A stretch of DNA of 64,000 bases from positions 1 to 64,000 of the forward strand of contig NZ_JAHEAG010000009.1 of NCBI RefSeq assembly GCF_018596315.1. The letters run 5' to 3'. This document shows, piece by piece, positions 45,497 through 54,708 of this stretch. Position numbers and translations under genes: made by a program. Below the pieces are notes generated by a model. The model worked only from the letters and a program-made list of their open reading frames with translations. It ran no database searches and was not told where the DNA came from. This stretch comes from Bradyrhizobium sp. SRL28. Lineage in GTDB: Bacteria > Pseudomonadota > Alphaproteobacteria > Rhizobiales > Xanthobacteraceae. The stretch's first letter is position 1. Every line of letters starts with the position of its first letter.

Positions 45497-46738
45497 ATGT
45501 TTTCGAGACGGAATGTACTGGCAGTCACTGCTGCAGGTGCAGTGGCATCCGCGGCGCACGCCGCTTCCTTCGGTAATCCGGACCAGCCGGCGCAAGGCGC
45601 TGTCAACGCCAAAGCTCCGGGAAATCTCAGAGATCCTGGCCCGCAAAGCGAAGCCATCGGCAACCAGTTTCCTTCGGCGCAAACTCCGCCCGCCACCGAC
45701 GTCGGCGGCATGCCGATGGACTGGGCGTCCTTCAACAACGCGCCAAAGCGCATCCAGAACGGCGGCTGGGCGCGGCAGGTGACGCAGGCTGATTTCGCGA
45801 TCTCAAACACGATCACGGGCGTCAATATGCGTTTGACCGCCGGCGGCATCAGGGAATTGCACTGGCACCAGGCCGCCGAGTGGGCGATCATGACCTACGG
45901 CAGCTGCCGCGTGACCGTTCTCGACGCCGTAGGCCGGCCATACGTGGCGGACGTCAACGAGGGCGACCTCTGGTATTTTCCGGCCGGCCAGCCGCATTCG
46001 CTGCAGGGTCTCGGCCCGGACGGCTGCGAGTTCGTGATCTGCTTTGATGACGGCAACGCCAGCGAGTTCAATACGCTGCTGGTGACCGACTGGTTCGCCC
46101 ATACCCCTCCCCAGGTGCTTGCCAAGAATTTTGGCGTTCCAGCCCAGACGTTTGCTAAAATTCCGCTGCAGAATCTCTGGATCTTCCAGGGCACGTTGCC
46201 CGGCGATTTGGCATCCGACCGCGCCGCGGTCAGCAGGACCGCGAGCGCTCCACCCCATCCATTCATCTTTAGGCTGGGATCATCGGCTCCGGCGAAAGAA
46301 TCCAGGGGTGGCGAGGTTCGGGTTGCCGACAGCAGCAACTTCAATATCGCCACGACGGTTGCTGCGGCGCTGGTAACGGTTCGTCCCGGTGGGCTCCGCG
46401 AGATGCACTGGCATCCGAACGCCGACGAATGGCAGTACTATATCAAGGGCAAAGGACGCATGACGGTGTTCAACACCGGCCCGAATGCAATGACGATGGA
46501 CTTCAACGCCGGCGACATCGGCTACGTCAAGCGCAACCTCGGACATTATGTTGAGAATGTCGGTGACACGGACCTGCAGTTTATCGGAGTCTTCAAGGCT
46601 CCCCGCTACGAAGAGGTTTCTCTGTCCAACTGGCTGACGCATACGCCGCCAGCGTTGGTAACCCAGCATCTGAACGTGGACGAGGCGGCCATCGCGAAAT
46701 GGCCGGACAACGGGCCGGGCGTAATGCCCAAATCCTAG
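45497..46738 (+). CDS. Bicupin oxalate decarboxylase family protein, Tat-type leader
   Basis: A 413-residue protein with a leader containing twin arginines (MFSRRNVLAVTAAGAVASAA). Cupin 1 (about 95-215) has RELHWHQAAEWAIMTYG and YFPAGQPHSLQ; cupin 2 (about 280-400) has REMHWHPNADEWQYYIKGKG and LGHYVENVG. Each supplies the H-x-H-x(n)-E...H set for manganese. The layout is that of oxalate decarboxylase OxdC/OxdD, which turns oxalate into formate and CO2, consuming protons. I cannot check the lid residues that separate decarboxylase from oxidase. A decayed paralogue lies on the other side of the pao operon. Confidence 0.82.
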   Translation: MFSRRNVLAVTAAGAVASAAHAASFGNPDQPAQGAVNAKAPGNLRDPGPQSEAIGNQFPSAQTPPATDVGGMPMDWASFNNAPKRIQNGGWARQVTQADFAISNTITGVNMRLTAGGIRELHWHQAAEWAIMTYGSCRVTVLDAVGRPYVADVNEGDLWYFPAGQPHSLQGLGPDGCEFVICFDDGNASEFNTLLVTDWFAHTPPQVLAKNFGVPAQTFAKIPLQNLWIFQGTLPGDLASDRAAVSRTASAPPHPFIFRLGSSAPAKESRGGEVRVADSSNFNIATTVAAALVTVRPGGLREMHWHPNADEWQYYIKGKGRMTVFNTGPNAMTMDFNAGDIGYVKRNLGHYVENVGDTDLQFIGVFKAPRYEEVSLSNWLTHTPPALVTQHLNVDEAAIAKWPDNGPGVMPKS

Positions 46739-46830
46739 ATCGCGGTCGAAGTCGGGCCTCTCATGCAACGGAGCTATTGGCGGCGCCAGAGACCGCCGCC
46801 AGTTCGCCACAAGACCAGAACGAGGAAGAT

Positions 46831-47247
46831 ATGGATGCGCTCGACAACGTCATGATCGGCATGACGGCCGAGAAGACTGTCACCGTGACATCAGATATGA
46901 CAGTCGGCCATTTCGTGGCGCAGATGCCGCAGGTCTACGCCACGCCAATGATGATCCTGCATATGGAAATGGCGTCGGGATCCGCTATCGCTTCGCATCT
47001 GCCGGAAGGCTTCGTCAGCGTTGGGATGGACGTGAAAGTCCGTCACCTCGCAGCAACGCCGGTCGGCCGCACGGTCCGCGCCCTTTCTCGCGTCGTCAAG
47101 ATTGATCCCAGGAGCGTGGTATTCCAGGTCGAGGCCTGGGACGGCGACCGCAAGATCGGCGACGGCACCCATCGCCGCGGCATCGTCAATGTGACGGAGT
47201 TCGAGCAACGGTACGGAGTAAGGCAGTTCGCCGCGAGCCTGGATTGA
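46831..47247 (+). CDS. Hotdog-fold thioesterase (FlK-like)
   Basis: A 138-residue protein with VTVTSDMTVGHFVAQMPQVY, PMMILHMEMASGSAIASHLP, VGMDVKVRHLAATPVGRTVR and FQVEAWDGDRKIGDGTHRRG. These are the blocks of the fluoroacetyl-CoA-thioesterase-like family (PF22636). The central helix with E and the DG-HRR segment belong to the active-site region. It should hydrolyse short acyl-CoAs in the cytoplasm. GAGGAAG precedes the ATG. Confidence 0.75.
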   Translation: MDALDNVMIGMTAEKTVTVTSDMTVGHFVAQMPQVYATPMMILHMEMASGSAIASHLPEGFVSVGMDVKVRHLAATPVGRTVRALSRVVKIDPRSVVFQVEAWDGDRKIGDGTHRRGIVNVTEFEQRYGVRQFAASLD

Positions 47248-47325
47248 AGCGATCCGAAATCGCCCGTTGTGCCGTCCTTGGCAGCCCTTAATGTAGTCTT
47301 TCTCGGTCCACGGACGATTCTCTGT

Positions 47326-48579
47326 TCATGGCGGAAGCGCCGACAATACTAGCAGCGACAGCACCAGCGCAGGCGGCATGACGATGAAGCCAAGCTTGAG
47401 ATAGCGAAGAGGCGTAACGTTCTCGCCCTCTCGGCGCAGTGCGATCAGCCACAGGATGGTGGCGAGCGATCCCGTCACCGAAAGATTGGGCCCGAGATCG
47501 ACGCCAATCAGGATAGCGCCGGCCACCTGCGGCGGCACCTGCGCAGCGTGACTTGTGGCCGCCGCGATCAGACCCACCGGCAGATTGTTGACGAGGTTGG
47601 AGGCAACTGCGACGACGATGCCTGCGACCCACGACGTCGCTTGCGGCGACGCCGCGACAGCGTCGTGCAGGTTGCGCGCCAGCGCCCACAACACGCCGGT
47701 TTCATTCAATCCCGCGACAATAACGAATAGACCCGCGACGAGCGGCAGCACGCCCCACGAAACGCCCTTGAGAATCGGCAGCGGCGATTGCCGCGCAATG
47801 ACCAGCACAAGGGCGGTCAAGGATGCCCCGGCGCAAAAAGTGGGAAACCCGAGCGGCCGATCGAACGCCGATGCCGACAGCAGCACGACGACGGTCAGCA
47901 CGATTCCGATCGCCGCAAGCTTGCCACCCAGCGTCAGCGGTGGCGCGTCCTTGATAGCGGCGACCTTTGCATCGAGCGCCGGCCCTTGCGTCAGCCGCAA
48001 TACGACGTATGTCGTGAGGATCGCAGCCAATGACGGCCCGGCAAAATAACGTAGCCATTCCGAAAGAGCCGGCATTTGCCCGCCGAACACGACGAGGTTG
48101 GCGGGATTGGCGATCGGCAGGACAAAACTCGCGGCGTTGGCGACGAAAGCGCAAATGAAGAGATAGGGGAGTGGCTCGACCTGCGCGGCCCGAGTCGTTG
48201 CGTAGACCGCCGGCGTCATCACCACAGTGGTGGCGTCGTTCGACAAAAACACCGTCATGAGGGTTCCGACGACGTAGATGATCAGGAATAGGCGTTTGGC
48301 CGAGCCACGCGCATGCCTCACCGCCTGGGTCGCGAGCCAGTCGAACAGCCCCTCCTTCCTGGCGACTTCGGATAGCAGCATCATTCCGATTAGAAAGAGG
48401 TAGACGTCAGTGCCCTTGCCGACGGCTGCGACCGCCTCCTGCCAGGACAGTAGGTTGAACAGCACCAGCATCGCGGCACCCACCGTCGCCCAAACGAACT
48501 CCGGCGAATTCCATGGCCGGGCGATCACGCCAAACGTTGCCACAGCCGCAATTGCCCAGATGGCCGAATTGAACGCCAT
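47326..48579 (-). CDS. ArsB/NhaD-type inner-membrane transporter
   Basis: A 417-residue protein with about 11 hydrophobic segments. VFLSNDATTVVMTPAV, PIANPANLVVFGGQMPALSE and VASNLVNNLPVGLIAAA are conserved in the ArsB family of the ion-transporter superfamily, which exports arsenite or antimonite. No arsR, arsC or arsH is nearby, so the ion is uncertain. The ATG overlaps the cydC stop (ATGA), which places it as the last gene of the cyd cluster, an unusual setting. Confidence 0.75.
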   Translation of the reverse strand: MAFNSAIWAIAAVATFGVIARPWNSPEFVWATVGAAMLVLFNLLSWQEAVAAVGKGTDVYLFLIGMMLLSEVARKEGLFDWLATQAVRHARGSAKRLFLIIYVVGTLMTVFLSNDATTVVMTPAVYATTRAAQVEPLPYLFICAFVANAASFVLPIANPANLVVFGGQMPALSEWLRYFAGPSLAAILTTYVVLRLTQGPALDAKVAAIKDAPPLTLGGKLAAIGIVLTVVVLLSASAFDRPLGFPTFCAGASLTALVLVIARQSPLPILKGVSWGVLPLVAGLFVIVAGLNETGVLWALARNLHDAVAASPQATSWVAGIVVAVASNLVNNLPVGLIAAATSHAAQVPPQVAGAILIGVDLGPNLSVTGSLATILWLIALRREGENVTPLRYLKLGFIVMPPALVLSLLVLSALPP

Positions 48580-50396
48580 CAGCCAGCACCTACGAGCCCG
48601 GTAGCAGGGATTCTCCCGCCGTGCTCAGCAAGCCTACCTCCTCGACCAGGGTCCAGACCTCGACAACTGCGCGGATTAAGCTGATCGAGGATCGCATCGA
48701 AAGCGGTTTCGCCCCTGCGCGCCATTTGGGTCAGTTTGCCCTTTTCTATCCATAGCAACGTGTCGGCGTTGTCGGCTTCATCCCGATGATGTGTGGCCAG
48801 CAGGACGGCTCGCCCACGCGTTTCGAACCGAATATTCTCGATCACGAGGGCGGCGGTTGCGGCATCAAGCCCTTCCGTCGCTTCGTCGAAGACGTAGACA
48901 TCCGGCGATGCGACAAGCAAACGAGCAATCCCCAATCGTCGCCGCTCCCCGCCCGAGAGACCTGTTCCACCATCTCCAAGCTGATGGTGTAATCCCTTCG
49001 GCAGATTTGCGATTGCCTGATCAAGACCGACCGCCGCCACAGCGATCTGCAGCTCGTCATCGCTTGCGTCGAGCCGGCCCATCAGCAGATTGTCGCCGAT
49101 CGAACCGCGGAACAATTCGGTTCGCTGCAGAAGATAGCCGATACGACCACCAGACGCCGCCCGCCCTGGCCGGCTAAGACCTTCGCCACCAAGCGCTACG
49201 GCCCCACAATCCGGCGTGAGCAGGCCGGCGGCGAGGGACAGAATGGTCGACTTGCCGCCGCCGCTAGGCCCCACGAGTGCGACCGTCTCCCCCGGTGCCA
49301 CGCGCAGCGAAATGCCTTTTGCGACGGGTTCGTTTTCACCTGGAAACGTGAAGCTGACATCGACAAGTTTGAGGTCGCCGAGAGAATTCGCGAGCTCATG
49401 TTCGACCGGCTTTTCCGTCGTCGCATTTTGATCGCCTAGTAATAGTCGTACCCGGCGCGCAGCAAGGGTCCAACGCCCCAAATCCAACGCTGCCAAACGG
49501 AGCGGAGCCACCACTTCGCCGAGTGAGAAGGAGAAAACGACAATGGCGGCAAACATCAGCGGCGTTACATTGTGTGAGCCGACTAGAGCAGCCCCACTGA
49601 GCAGCGCGCCGAGGATGGCGCCCTGACTTCCCCACGATCCTGCCAACCGCAGGCCGGCATCGAGCCGAATGAGACGCAGTTCTGATTCGGCTGCGAGTTT
49701 GCATGCTGCAACAACGCTTTCTGCGTGAGTGGCGAACACCCCCGCAATGCAGAGCTCGGTGCGTCCGCGGTCCAGATCGGCGAGACGTGTCCGGGCGGCG
49801 TCAAGTGCCAGCATTCGCAGTCGCGCGACCCGGGTCACGAACAATCCGATCAAACAGGGCGCCAGAACGCCGCCGAGCAACACAGGCGTAATCGTTGCCA
49901 CCGCCAGAAGGGGGCTGATGCCCCGCAGGATGATTGCAAAGCCCGTGAGGATGACCGCCGCGGCGAACAGCGGAGTTGCGAAACGGATGCTCAGACCATC
50001 CAGTGCGTCGAGGTCACTCGAGAGTCGCGCGAGAAGCACGCCAGCCCGCGCTCTGGCCAACTCGCCACGTCCATCTGCGATGGACCGGAAAACGTTCACG
50101 CGTAATCCCGCAATGAAGCGGAAGGTAGCGTCGTGGGTTGCAAGCCGTTCGGCGTAACGGGCAACCGTGCGAACAATGGCAAACAAGCGTATCGTGGCGC
50201 TGGGGATGACCATGTCAAACGCTACCAAACCTATTCCGGCGATTGCCGAGCCCGCGATCAGATAGCCGGAAAGGGCGAGCAGCCCTGCCCCAGCTGCAAG
50301 TGTCAGTGCGGCCAGTGCCACGCCACTTGCGAAGCGCCATGGCGCAGAGCGAATCGCCGACCAAAGCACCTCGAGCAATGCGGTCGTCCCGGTCAC
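48579..50396 (-). CDS. cydC: Thiol-exporting ABC transporter subunit CydC
   Basis: A 605-residue half-transporter: six helices in residues 1-300, then an ATPase domain with Walker A (GPSGGGKSTI), Q-loop (YLLQRTELF), signature (LSGGERRRLGIARLL), Walker B (VYVFDEATE) and H-loop (LATHHRDEAD). CydDC exports cysteine and glutathione and is needed for cytochrome bd assembly. The GTG start (50394-50396) overlaps the cydD stop, which fixes it. The C-terminus is about 30 residues longer than usual, with a Gly/Arg-rich end. Confidence 0.88.
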   Translation of the reverse strand: MTGTTALLEVLWSAIRSAPWRFASGVALAALTLAAGAGLLALSGYLIAGSAIAGIGLVAFDMVIPSATIRLFAIVRTVARYAERLATHDATFRFIAGLRVNVFRSIADGRGELARARAGVLLARLSSDLDALDGLSIRFATPLFAAAVILTGFAIILRGISPLLAVATITPVLLGGVLAPCLIGLFVTRVARLRMLALDAARTRLADLDRGRTELCIAGVFATHAESVVAACKLAAESELRLIRLDAGLRLAGSWGSQGAILGALLSGAALVGSHNVTPLMFAAIVVFSFSLGEVVAPLRLAALDLGRWTLAARRVRLLLGDQNATTEKPVEHELANSLGDLKLVDVSFTFPGENEPVAKGISLRVAPGETVALVGPSGGGKSTILSLAAGLLTPDCGAVALGGEGLSRPGRAASGGRIGYLLQRTELFRGSIGDNLLMGRLDASDDELQIAVAAVGLDQAIANLPKGLHHQLGDGGTGLSGGERRRLGIARLLVASPDVYVFDEATEGLDAATAALVIENIRFETRGRAVLLATHHRDEADNADTLLWIEKGKLTQMARRGETAFDAILDQLNPRSCRGLDPGRGGRLAEHGGRIPATGLVGAG

Positions 50397-52090
50397 GACG
50401 CGATTTCCTCGACGCTGCCGAAGCACAGGGTAACGATCCGATCCATCCGGCGAGCCAGGTTTTCGTCGTGTGTCGCAACAATCATTGTCTTCCCCCGCGC
50501 CGCGTCCAGAAGTGCCGAGCGAACTTCCTCGGCCGTCGCGCCGTCGAGATCCGCTGTCGGCTCGTCCGCAAGAATCACCGGTGCATCGGCTAGCACCGCG
50601 CGCGCGATCGCGAGACGGCGAAGCTCCCCACCCGAGAGACCAGCCCCATTCTCGCCGATCGGCGTCAGCATCTGGCGCTGCATCCGCCCGATCCGCTCCG
50701 TCAGGCGCGCTGTCTCGAGCGCAGCAGCGGCCCGCCCGCGGTTGATCGACTGGTTCCCCAGTTGAAGATTTCGCTCGAGCGAGGCTTGCTTCACATACGG
50801 CTCTTGTCCGATCCAGGCCATTCGACGACGTAAAGTTTCCGCCGTATCGCTCGTAAGGAGCATGCCGTCGATCGCAACCCGGCCCTGAACTCCTTCGATG
50901 AGACCTGCGATCGCGTGAAGCAAGGCGCTCTTCCCGGCGCCGCTCGCTCCCATGATCGCTACGTGCTCGCCGGCGGCGACCGCAAGGTTCGCACGCTTCA
51001 GCAACGGACGCTCGCAGCCGGCAAGCCGGACGGTCAGCCGTCTGACGTCCACGGAGGACGCTAGAGGACGATCGAGATGGTGATGGGCCGTGGTATCAAG
51101 GTGACCGACGAAGCTCGGCCGCTGGACGTTAAAGATATCATCTGTGCGTTCTGCGAGTCCCGCCACGGCGGCGCGGTCGTGATAGCCGGCCGCGAACTCC
51201 TTTAACGGCTGAAAGAAATCCGGCGCAAGCAATAGCATGAACAGACCTCCGGATAGTCCGAAATTCGTCAGTGTGGCGCCAAAGGTAATCCATCCCAACA
51301 GATAGAAGCCGACATAGAGTGCGACCATCGCGACGCCGATGGTCGCAAAGAATTCGAGCACGGCAGAAGACAGAAAGGCGATGGACAGCACATCCATAGC
51401 AGAGCGTCTCACGCGCTCACCGGAAGCCTCGATTGCCGCGGCGACATGCTCTTCAGCGCCCAATAGACGGATGGTCGCTAGACCGCGCAGGCGATCGAGC
51501 AGTAGCCCGGTCAGGTTGCCCGCTTGGTCGAATTGCCGGCGGCTGCGCTCCCGCGCCGTCGCCCCGATCAACGCCATGAAAACCGGGATCACCGGTCCAA
51601 CGATCGCCAGCATCAAAGCGACGGCCCAGCTGACCGGCAGAATCGCTACGAGAATTGCGACCGGGACCACTGCCACCCTGAACCGGGCGATCTGATACCT
51701 GACGAGAAAAGGGTCGATTGTCTCTACCTGATCAACAACAAGCGCCGCGATTTCGCCGGCCGGCGGCCGGGTGGCATCGAACGGGGACCACGGTAGAACG
51801 GCGTGAATGAGCTTGCGCCGCAGATCCAATTTTGTCGCCGTTGAAGCGCGAGCGCTTATCGAAAACGCTCCAGTATCGGCGACCGATCGCGCCGCCAGCA
51901 GTACCGCGAACATCGATGCGAGCACGATCGGCGACAGTCCGGTCATCTCGGCATCGGTGCCGATGCAAACAGCCGCAACGGTGTCGGCGAGAATCAGGGC
52001 CTGGGGAATCCAGATCAGGTTTGTTGAAAGCGAGAGCGCCACCGCAATGGGTGGGATCCTACAGGAGAGTATCCCAAAGCGATCCGTCAT
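50393..52090 (-). CDS. cydD: Thiol-exporting ABC transporter subunit CydD
   Basis: A 565-residue half-transporter: helices in residues 15-300, then Walker A (GASGAGKSAL), signature (LSGGELRRLAIARAVL), Walker B (VILADEPTADLD) and H-loop (VATHDE). It forms a heterodimer with CydC. GGAG lies before ATG 52090. Upstream 165 bp separate it from cydB and hold two 19-bp boxes and a 21-bp palindrome, so cydDC very likely has its own controlled promoter. Confidence 0.88.
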   Translation of the reverse strand: MTDRFGILSCRIPPIAVALSLSTNLIWIPQALILADTVAAVCIGTDAEMTGLSPIVLASMFAVLLAARSVADTGAFSISARASTATKLDLRRKLIHAVLPWSPFDATRPPAGEIAALVVDQVETIDPFLVRYQIARFRVAVVPVAILVAILPVSWAVALMLAIVGPVIPVFMALIGATARERSRRQFDQAGNLTGLLLDRLRGLATIRLLGAEEHVAAAIEASGERVRRSAMDVLSIAFLSSAVLEFFATIGVAMVALYVGFYLLGWITFGATLTNFGLSGGLFMLLLAPDFFQPLKEFAAGYHDRAAVAGLAERTDDIFNVQRPSFVGHLDTTAHHHLDRPLASSVDVRRLTVRLAGCERPLLKRANLAVAAGEHVAIMGASGAGKSALLHAIAGLIEGVQGRVAIDGMLLTSDTAETLRRRMAWIGQEPYVKQASLERNLQLGNQSINRGRAAAALETARLTERIGRMQRQMLTPIGENGAGLSGGELRRLAIARAVLADAPVILADEPTADLDGATAEEVRSALLDAARGKTMIVATHDENLARRMDRIVTLCFGSVEEIAS

Positions 52091-52158
52091 TAGAACTCCG
52101 CTTTCGGAAGCCGAATAAGGTCGATTGCGATGAATGGTGGCGACGCAGCTAATAGGAC

Positions 52159-52179
52159 GGTCACTGTGGTACAGTGACC
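52159..52179. promoter_or_regulatory. 21-bp palindrome upstream of cydD
   Basis: Perfect 9-bp arms GGTCACTGT and ACAGTGACC around GGT. It lies 69 bp before cydD. As DNA it looks like an operator for a dimeric repressor; as RNA it would be a tight hairpin with a three-base loop and no T run, so a terminator for cydAB is less likely. Confidence 0.5.
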
Positions 52180-52196
52180 GCGAAACGCAGGTTCGC

Positions 52197-52235
52197 CCAT
52201 TAAATTGAGATTCAGGAATCTAAATTCGATTTTAA
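52197..52235 (-). promoter_or_regulatory. Tandem 19-bp boxes (cydDC)
   Basis: On the minus strand TTAAAATCGAATTTAGATT (52217-52235) is followed by CTGAATCTCAATTTAATGG (52197-52215), 20 bp start to start. The nearer one is 106 bp from cydD. Confidence 0.6.
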
Positions 52236-52255
52236 CCGGGCCGCCCGCGGAGTCC

Positions 52256-53239
52256 TCAGTGCATCGGCGTCGCGCGTACCTTCCCCCTGAATACCCGGTA
52301 GCTGATGACCGTGTAGATCAGCATCAGCGGGTAAACGAAGAGCCCCTCACCCCAGAACATGAATGCCAGACTCGAATGAGGCGCCGCGGCCTCTTCGACT
52401 GTGATGACGTAGGGGATCATGTATGGCCAGAACGAGATGGCCAATGTTCCGAAAGCCGACAGAAAGATCAGCGCGACCATGTAAAACGGCAATCCGTCCC
52501 GATGGCGTTCAACGCTTATCGCAAGCACAATTGCCGCCAGAGCAGCAATTGCAGGAAAGAAGAGGAGATAGGGACGTTCAATCCACCGATGCATGATCTG
52601 GAGATTTTCAGCCAACGCAAAGGAGAAGACGGCAATGAGGAAGACCAGCAGTCCGATCGACAAATAAGGGACCTGGCGATAGGCCGCCGCCTTGACGACC
52701 CCATCGCATTTTCTGATCAGCCAGCAGGCGCCAAGAAGCGTATAGCCGAAACACAGCCCTACACCGCAAAGCACGGCGAACGGGCTGAACCAGCCAAAAT
52801 CGCCGCCGGTGTATTGACCGCTTGTAATCGGCAAACCCTCTACCAGCGCGCCAACGGTCATGCCCTGGACGAAGGTCGCCACCAGCGAGCCGCCGAAAAA
52901 GCTGAAGTCCCAGATCCAGCGCATCCGCTCCGCCTTGTAGCGAAACTCGAACGCCACACCGCGAAGGATGAGAGCTGACAGCATGACGACGAGCGGAAGG
53001 TAGAACGCGGACATCAGCATCGCATATACGGCCGGAAATGCCCCCCAGAGGATAACCGCGGTGACGACCAGCCATGTCTCGTTACCGTCCCATATCGGCG
53101 CGACAGCCCCCCACATGGCGTGCCGCCTCGCTTCATTCCGTGTCAGCCCAAACAGAATCCCGATGCCGAGATCGAAGCCGTCCAGCAGGACATACAGCAG
53201 AATGCTGATGGCAAGCAGCGATACCCAATAGGTTACCAT
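52256..53239 (-). CDS. cydB: Cytochrome bd ubiquinol oxidase subunit II
   Basis: A 327-residue protein with eight to nine helices. LLDGFDLGIGILFGL and GAVAPIWDGNETWLVVTAVI are the CydB hallmarks (the WDGNE motif). It pairs with CydA in the inner membrane. The length is at the short end, as in CIO-type oxidases. The start lies three bases after the cydA stop with GGAGAA inside the end of cydA. No cydX-like micro-gene follows. Confidence 0.9.
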   Translation of the reverse strand: MVTYWVSLLAISILLYVLLDGFDLGIGILFGLTRNEARRHAMWGAVAPIWDGNETWLVVTAVILWGAFPAVYAMLMSAFYLPLVVMLSALILRGVAFEFRYKAERMRWIWDFSFFGGSLVATFVQGMTVGALVEGLPITSGQYTGGDFGWFSPFAVLCGVGLCFGYTLLGACWLIRKCDGVVKAAAYRQVPYLSIGLLVFLIAVFSFALAENLQIMHRWIERPYLLFFPAIAALAAIVLAISVERHRDGLPFYMVALIFLSAFGTLAISFWPYMIPYVITVEEAAAPHSSLAFMFWGEGLFVYPLMLIYTVISYRVFRGKVRATPMH

Positions 53240-53241
53240 GG

Positions 53242-54645
53242 CTATTCTCCAGCTTCCGCCAGCAGGCGTGCATCCTCGCCGGCAAGCGAAAGCGGCCGGT
53301 TGGGCACCGCCGCAGATGCCGGCGTCACCATTGGCCGCACCAAGCCAGTCCGCATCAGCCGATAGATGTAGAAGATGCCGAACGAAAAAATGAACGTGTA
53401 GACAATTGCAAAGATCACTAGCGAGATCACCGCCGCTTCGGCCGTCAGGAGCGGGGTCATCGCGTCAGCGGTTCGAAGCAACCCGTAGACCGCCCAAGGC
53501 TGCCGACCAACCTCGGCGGTGAACCAGCCGGTCCACGTCGCGATAAAGGGCAACGGGAAGCTCAGAAATGTCGCCCACAGGAACAGGCGGTATCGGCCGA
53601 TCCGTCGCGTGAGACTGAGGTACGAGCCGATGAAGGCGAGCGCCAGCATGATCAACCCGCATCCGACCATGATACGAAAGGTGAAAAACGGGATAAGTAC
53701 CGGAGGCCAGTCCTGCCGCGGAAAACTGGTCAACCCGACCTCCTTGGAATCAAAGCTCATGCTTCCGATCAGGCTTCCAAGAACGGGTATCGAGATCGCG
53801 TATTTGTTGCTCGCCGACGCTTCATCTGGAATGGCAACCAAGACTTCGCTGGCGGGCTGTTCGTCATGCCAGCGGCCCTCGATGGCCGCAAATTTTTCGG
53901 GCTGGCGGTCATGAACATAGTCGCCGGCCAGGTGTCCGATAAAGAGCTGGATCGGCATCAGCAGAGCCGCCAGACAAAGCCCCATACGGAGCATGATCTT
54001 GGCTTCGGCCATGAACCTCCCGCGCAGCAGATACCACGCGCCAGTCGCGGCGACGCAGAACGCTCCGGTCAAGTATGCCGCAAGCAACATGTGCGGGAAC
54101 CGCACCCACACCACCGGGCTGAAGTTGATCGCAGTCCAGTCGTTCGGAACGAATATTCCCTTTTCCACGACGTAGCCGACGGGTGCCTGCATCCAGCTGT
54201 TGTTGACCATGATCCAGAAGGCGGAGAACGTCGTTCCCAGGGCAACCATAGCGGTTGAAAAGAGATAGAACCACGGGGGGACGCGAGGTCGGCCAAAAAT
54301 GAGAACCCCGAAAAACGTCGCCTCCAGCATAAAAGCCGTGAATGTCTCGTACGAAAGCAGCGGTCCCTGAATGGGCCCCGACATCCTGGACAGCACGCTC
54401 CAGTTCATGCCGAGCTGAAAAGCCATCACGATGCCGGACACGACCCCCATCCCGAACGCTACGCCGAATATCTTGAGCCAGAAGTCGAACAGCACGCGAT
54501 AGGCCGAGCGACCGGTGCGCAAATGCAGCGCCTCAAGGACGGTGAGCCAGGCTGCCAGCCCGATGCTGAAGGCCGGAAATATGATGTGGAATGAAATGGT
54601 GAATGCGAATTGAATTCGCGACAAGAATAGAGCCGCGGAGTCCAT
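53242..54645 (-). CDS. cydA: Cytochrome bd ubiquinol oxidase subunit I (CIO type)
   Basis: A 467-residue protein with nine helices. The N-terminal FTISFHIIFPAFSIGLAAW holds the haem b595 histidine; GRQPWAVYGLLRT is the invariant quinol-site motif. The Q-loop between helices 6 and 7 is short, as in cyanide-insensitive-type oxidases. The enzyme reduces oxygen at high affinity and resists nitric oxide and cyanide. AGGAGG stands before the ATG. The two upstream genes on this strand may be co-transcribed. Confidence 0.9.
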   Translation of the reverse strand: MDSAALFLSRIQFAFTISFHIIFPAFSIGLAAWLTVLEALHLRTGRSAYRVLFDFWLKIFGVAFGMGVVSGIVMAFQLGMNWSVLSRMSGPIQGPLLSYETFTAFMLEATFFGVLIFGRPRVPPWFYLFSTAMVALGTTFSAFWIMVNNSWMQAPVGYVVEKGIFVPNDWTAINFSPVVWVRFPHMLLAAYLTGAFCVAATGAWYLLRGRFMAEAKIMLRMGLCLAALLMPIQLFIGHLAGDYVHDRQPEKFAAIEGRWHDEQPASEVLVAIPDEASASNKYAISIPVLGSLIGSMSFDSKEVGLTSFPRQDWPPVLIPFFTFRIMVGCGLIMLALAFIGSYLSLTRRIGRYRLFLWATFLSFPLPFIATWTGWFTAEVGRQPWAVYGLLRTADAMTPLLTAEAAVISLVIFAIVYTFIFSFGIFYIYRLMRTGLVRPMVTPASAAVPNRPLSLAGEDARLLAEAGE

Positions 54646-54708
54646 TGAAACCTCCTAAGGTCCGGTGTCGCGGGGTTCACTGCCCGACCGGACACCTCTC
54701 GTTGCACG

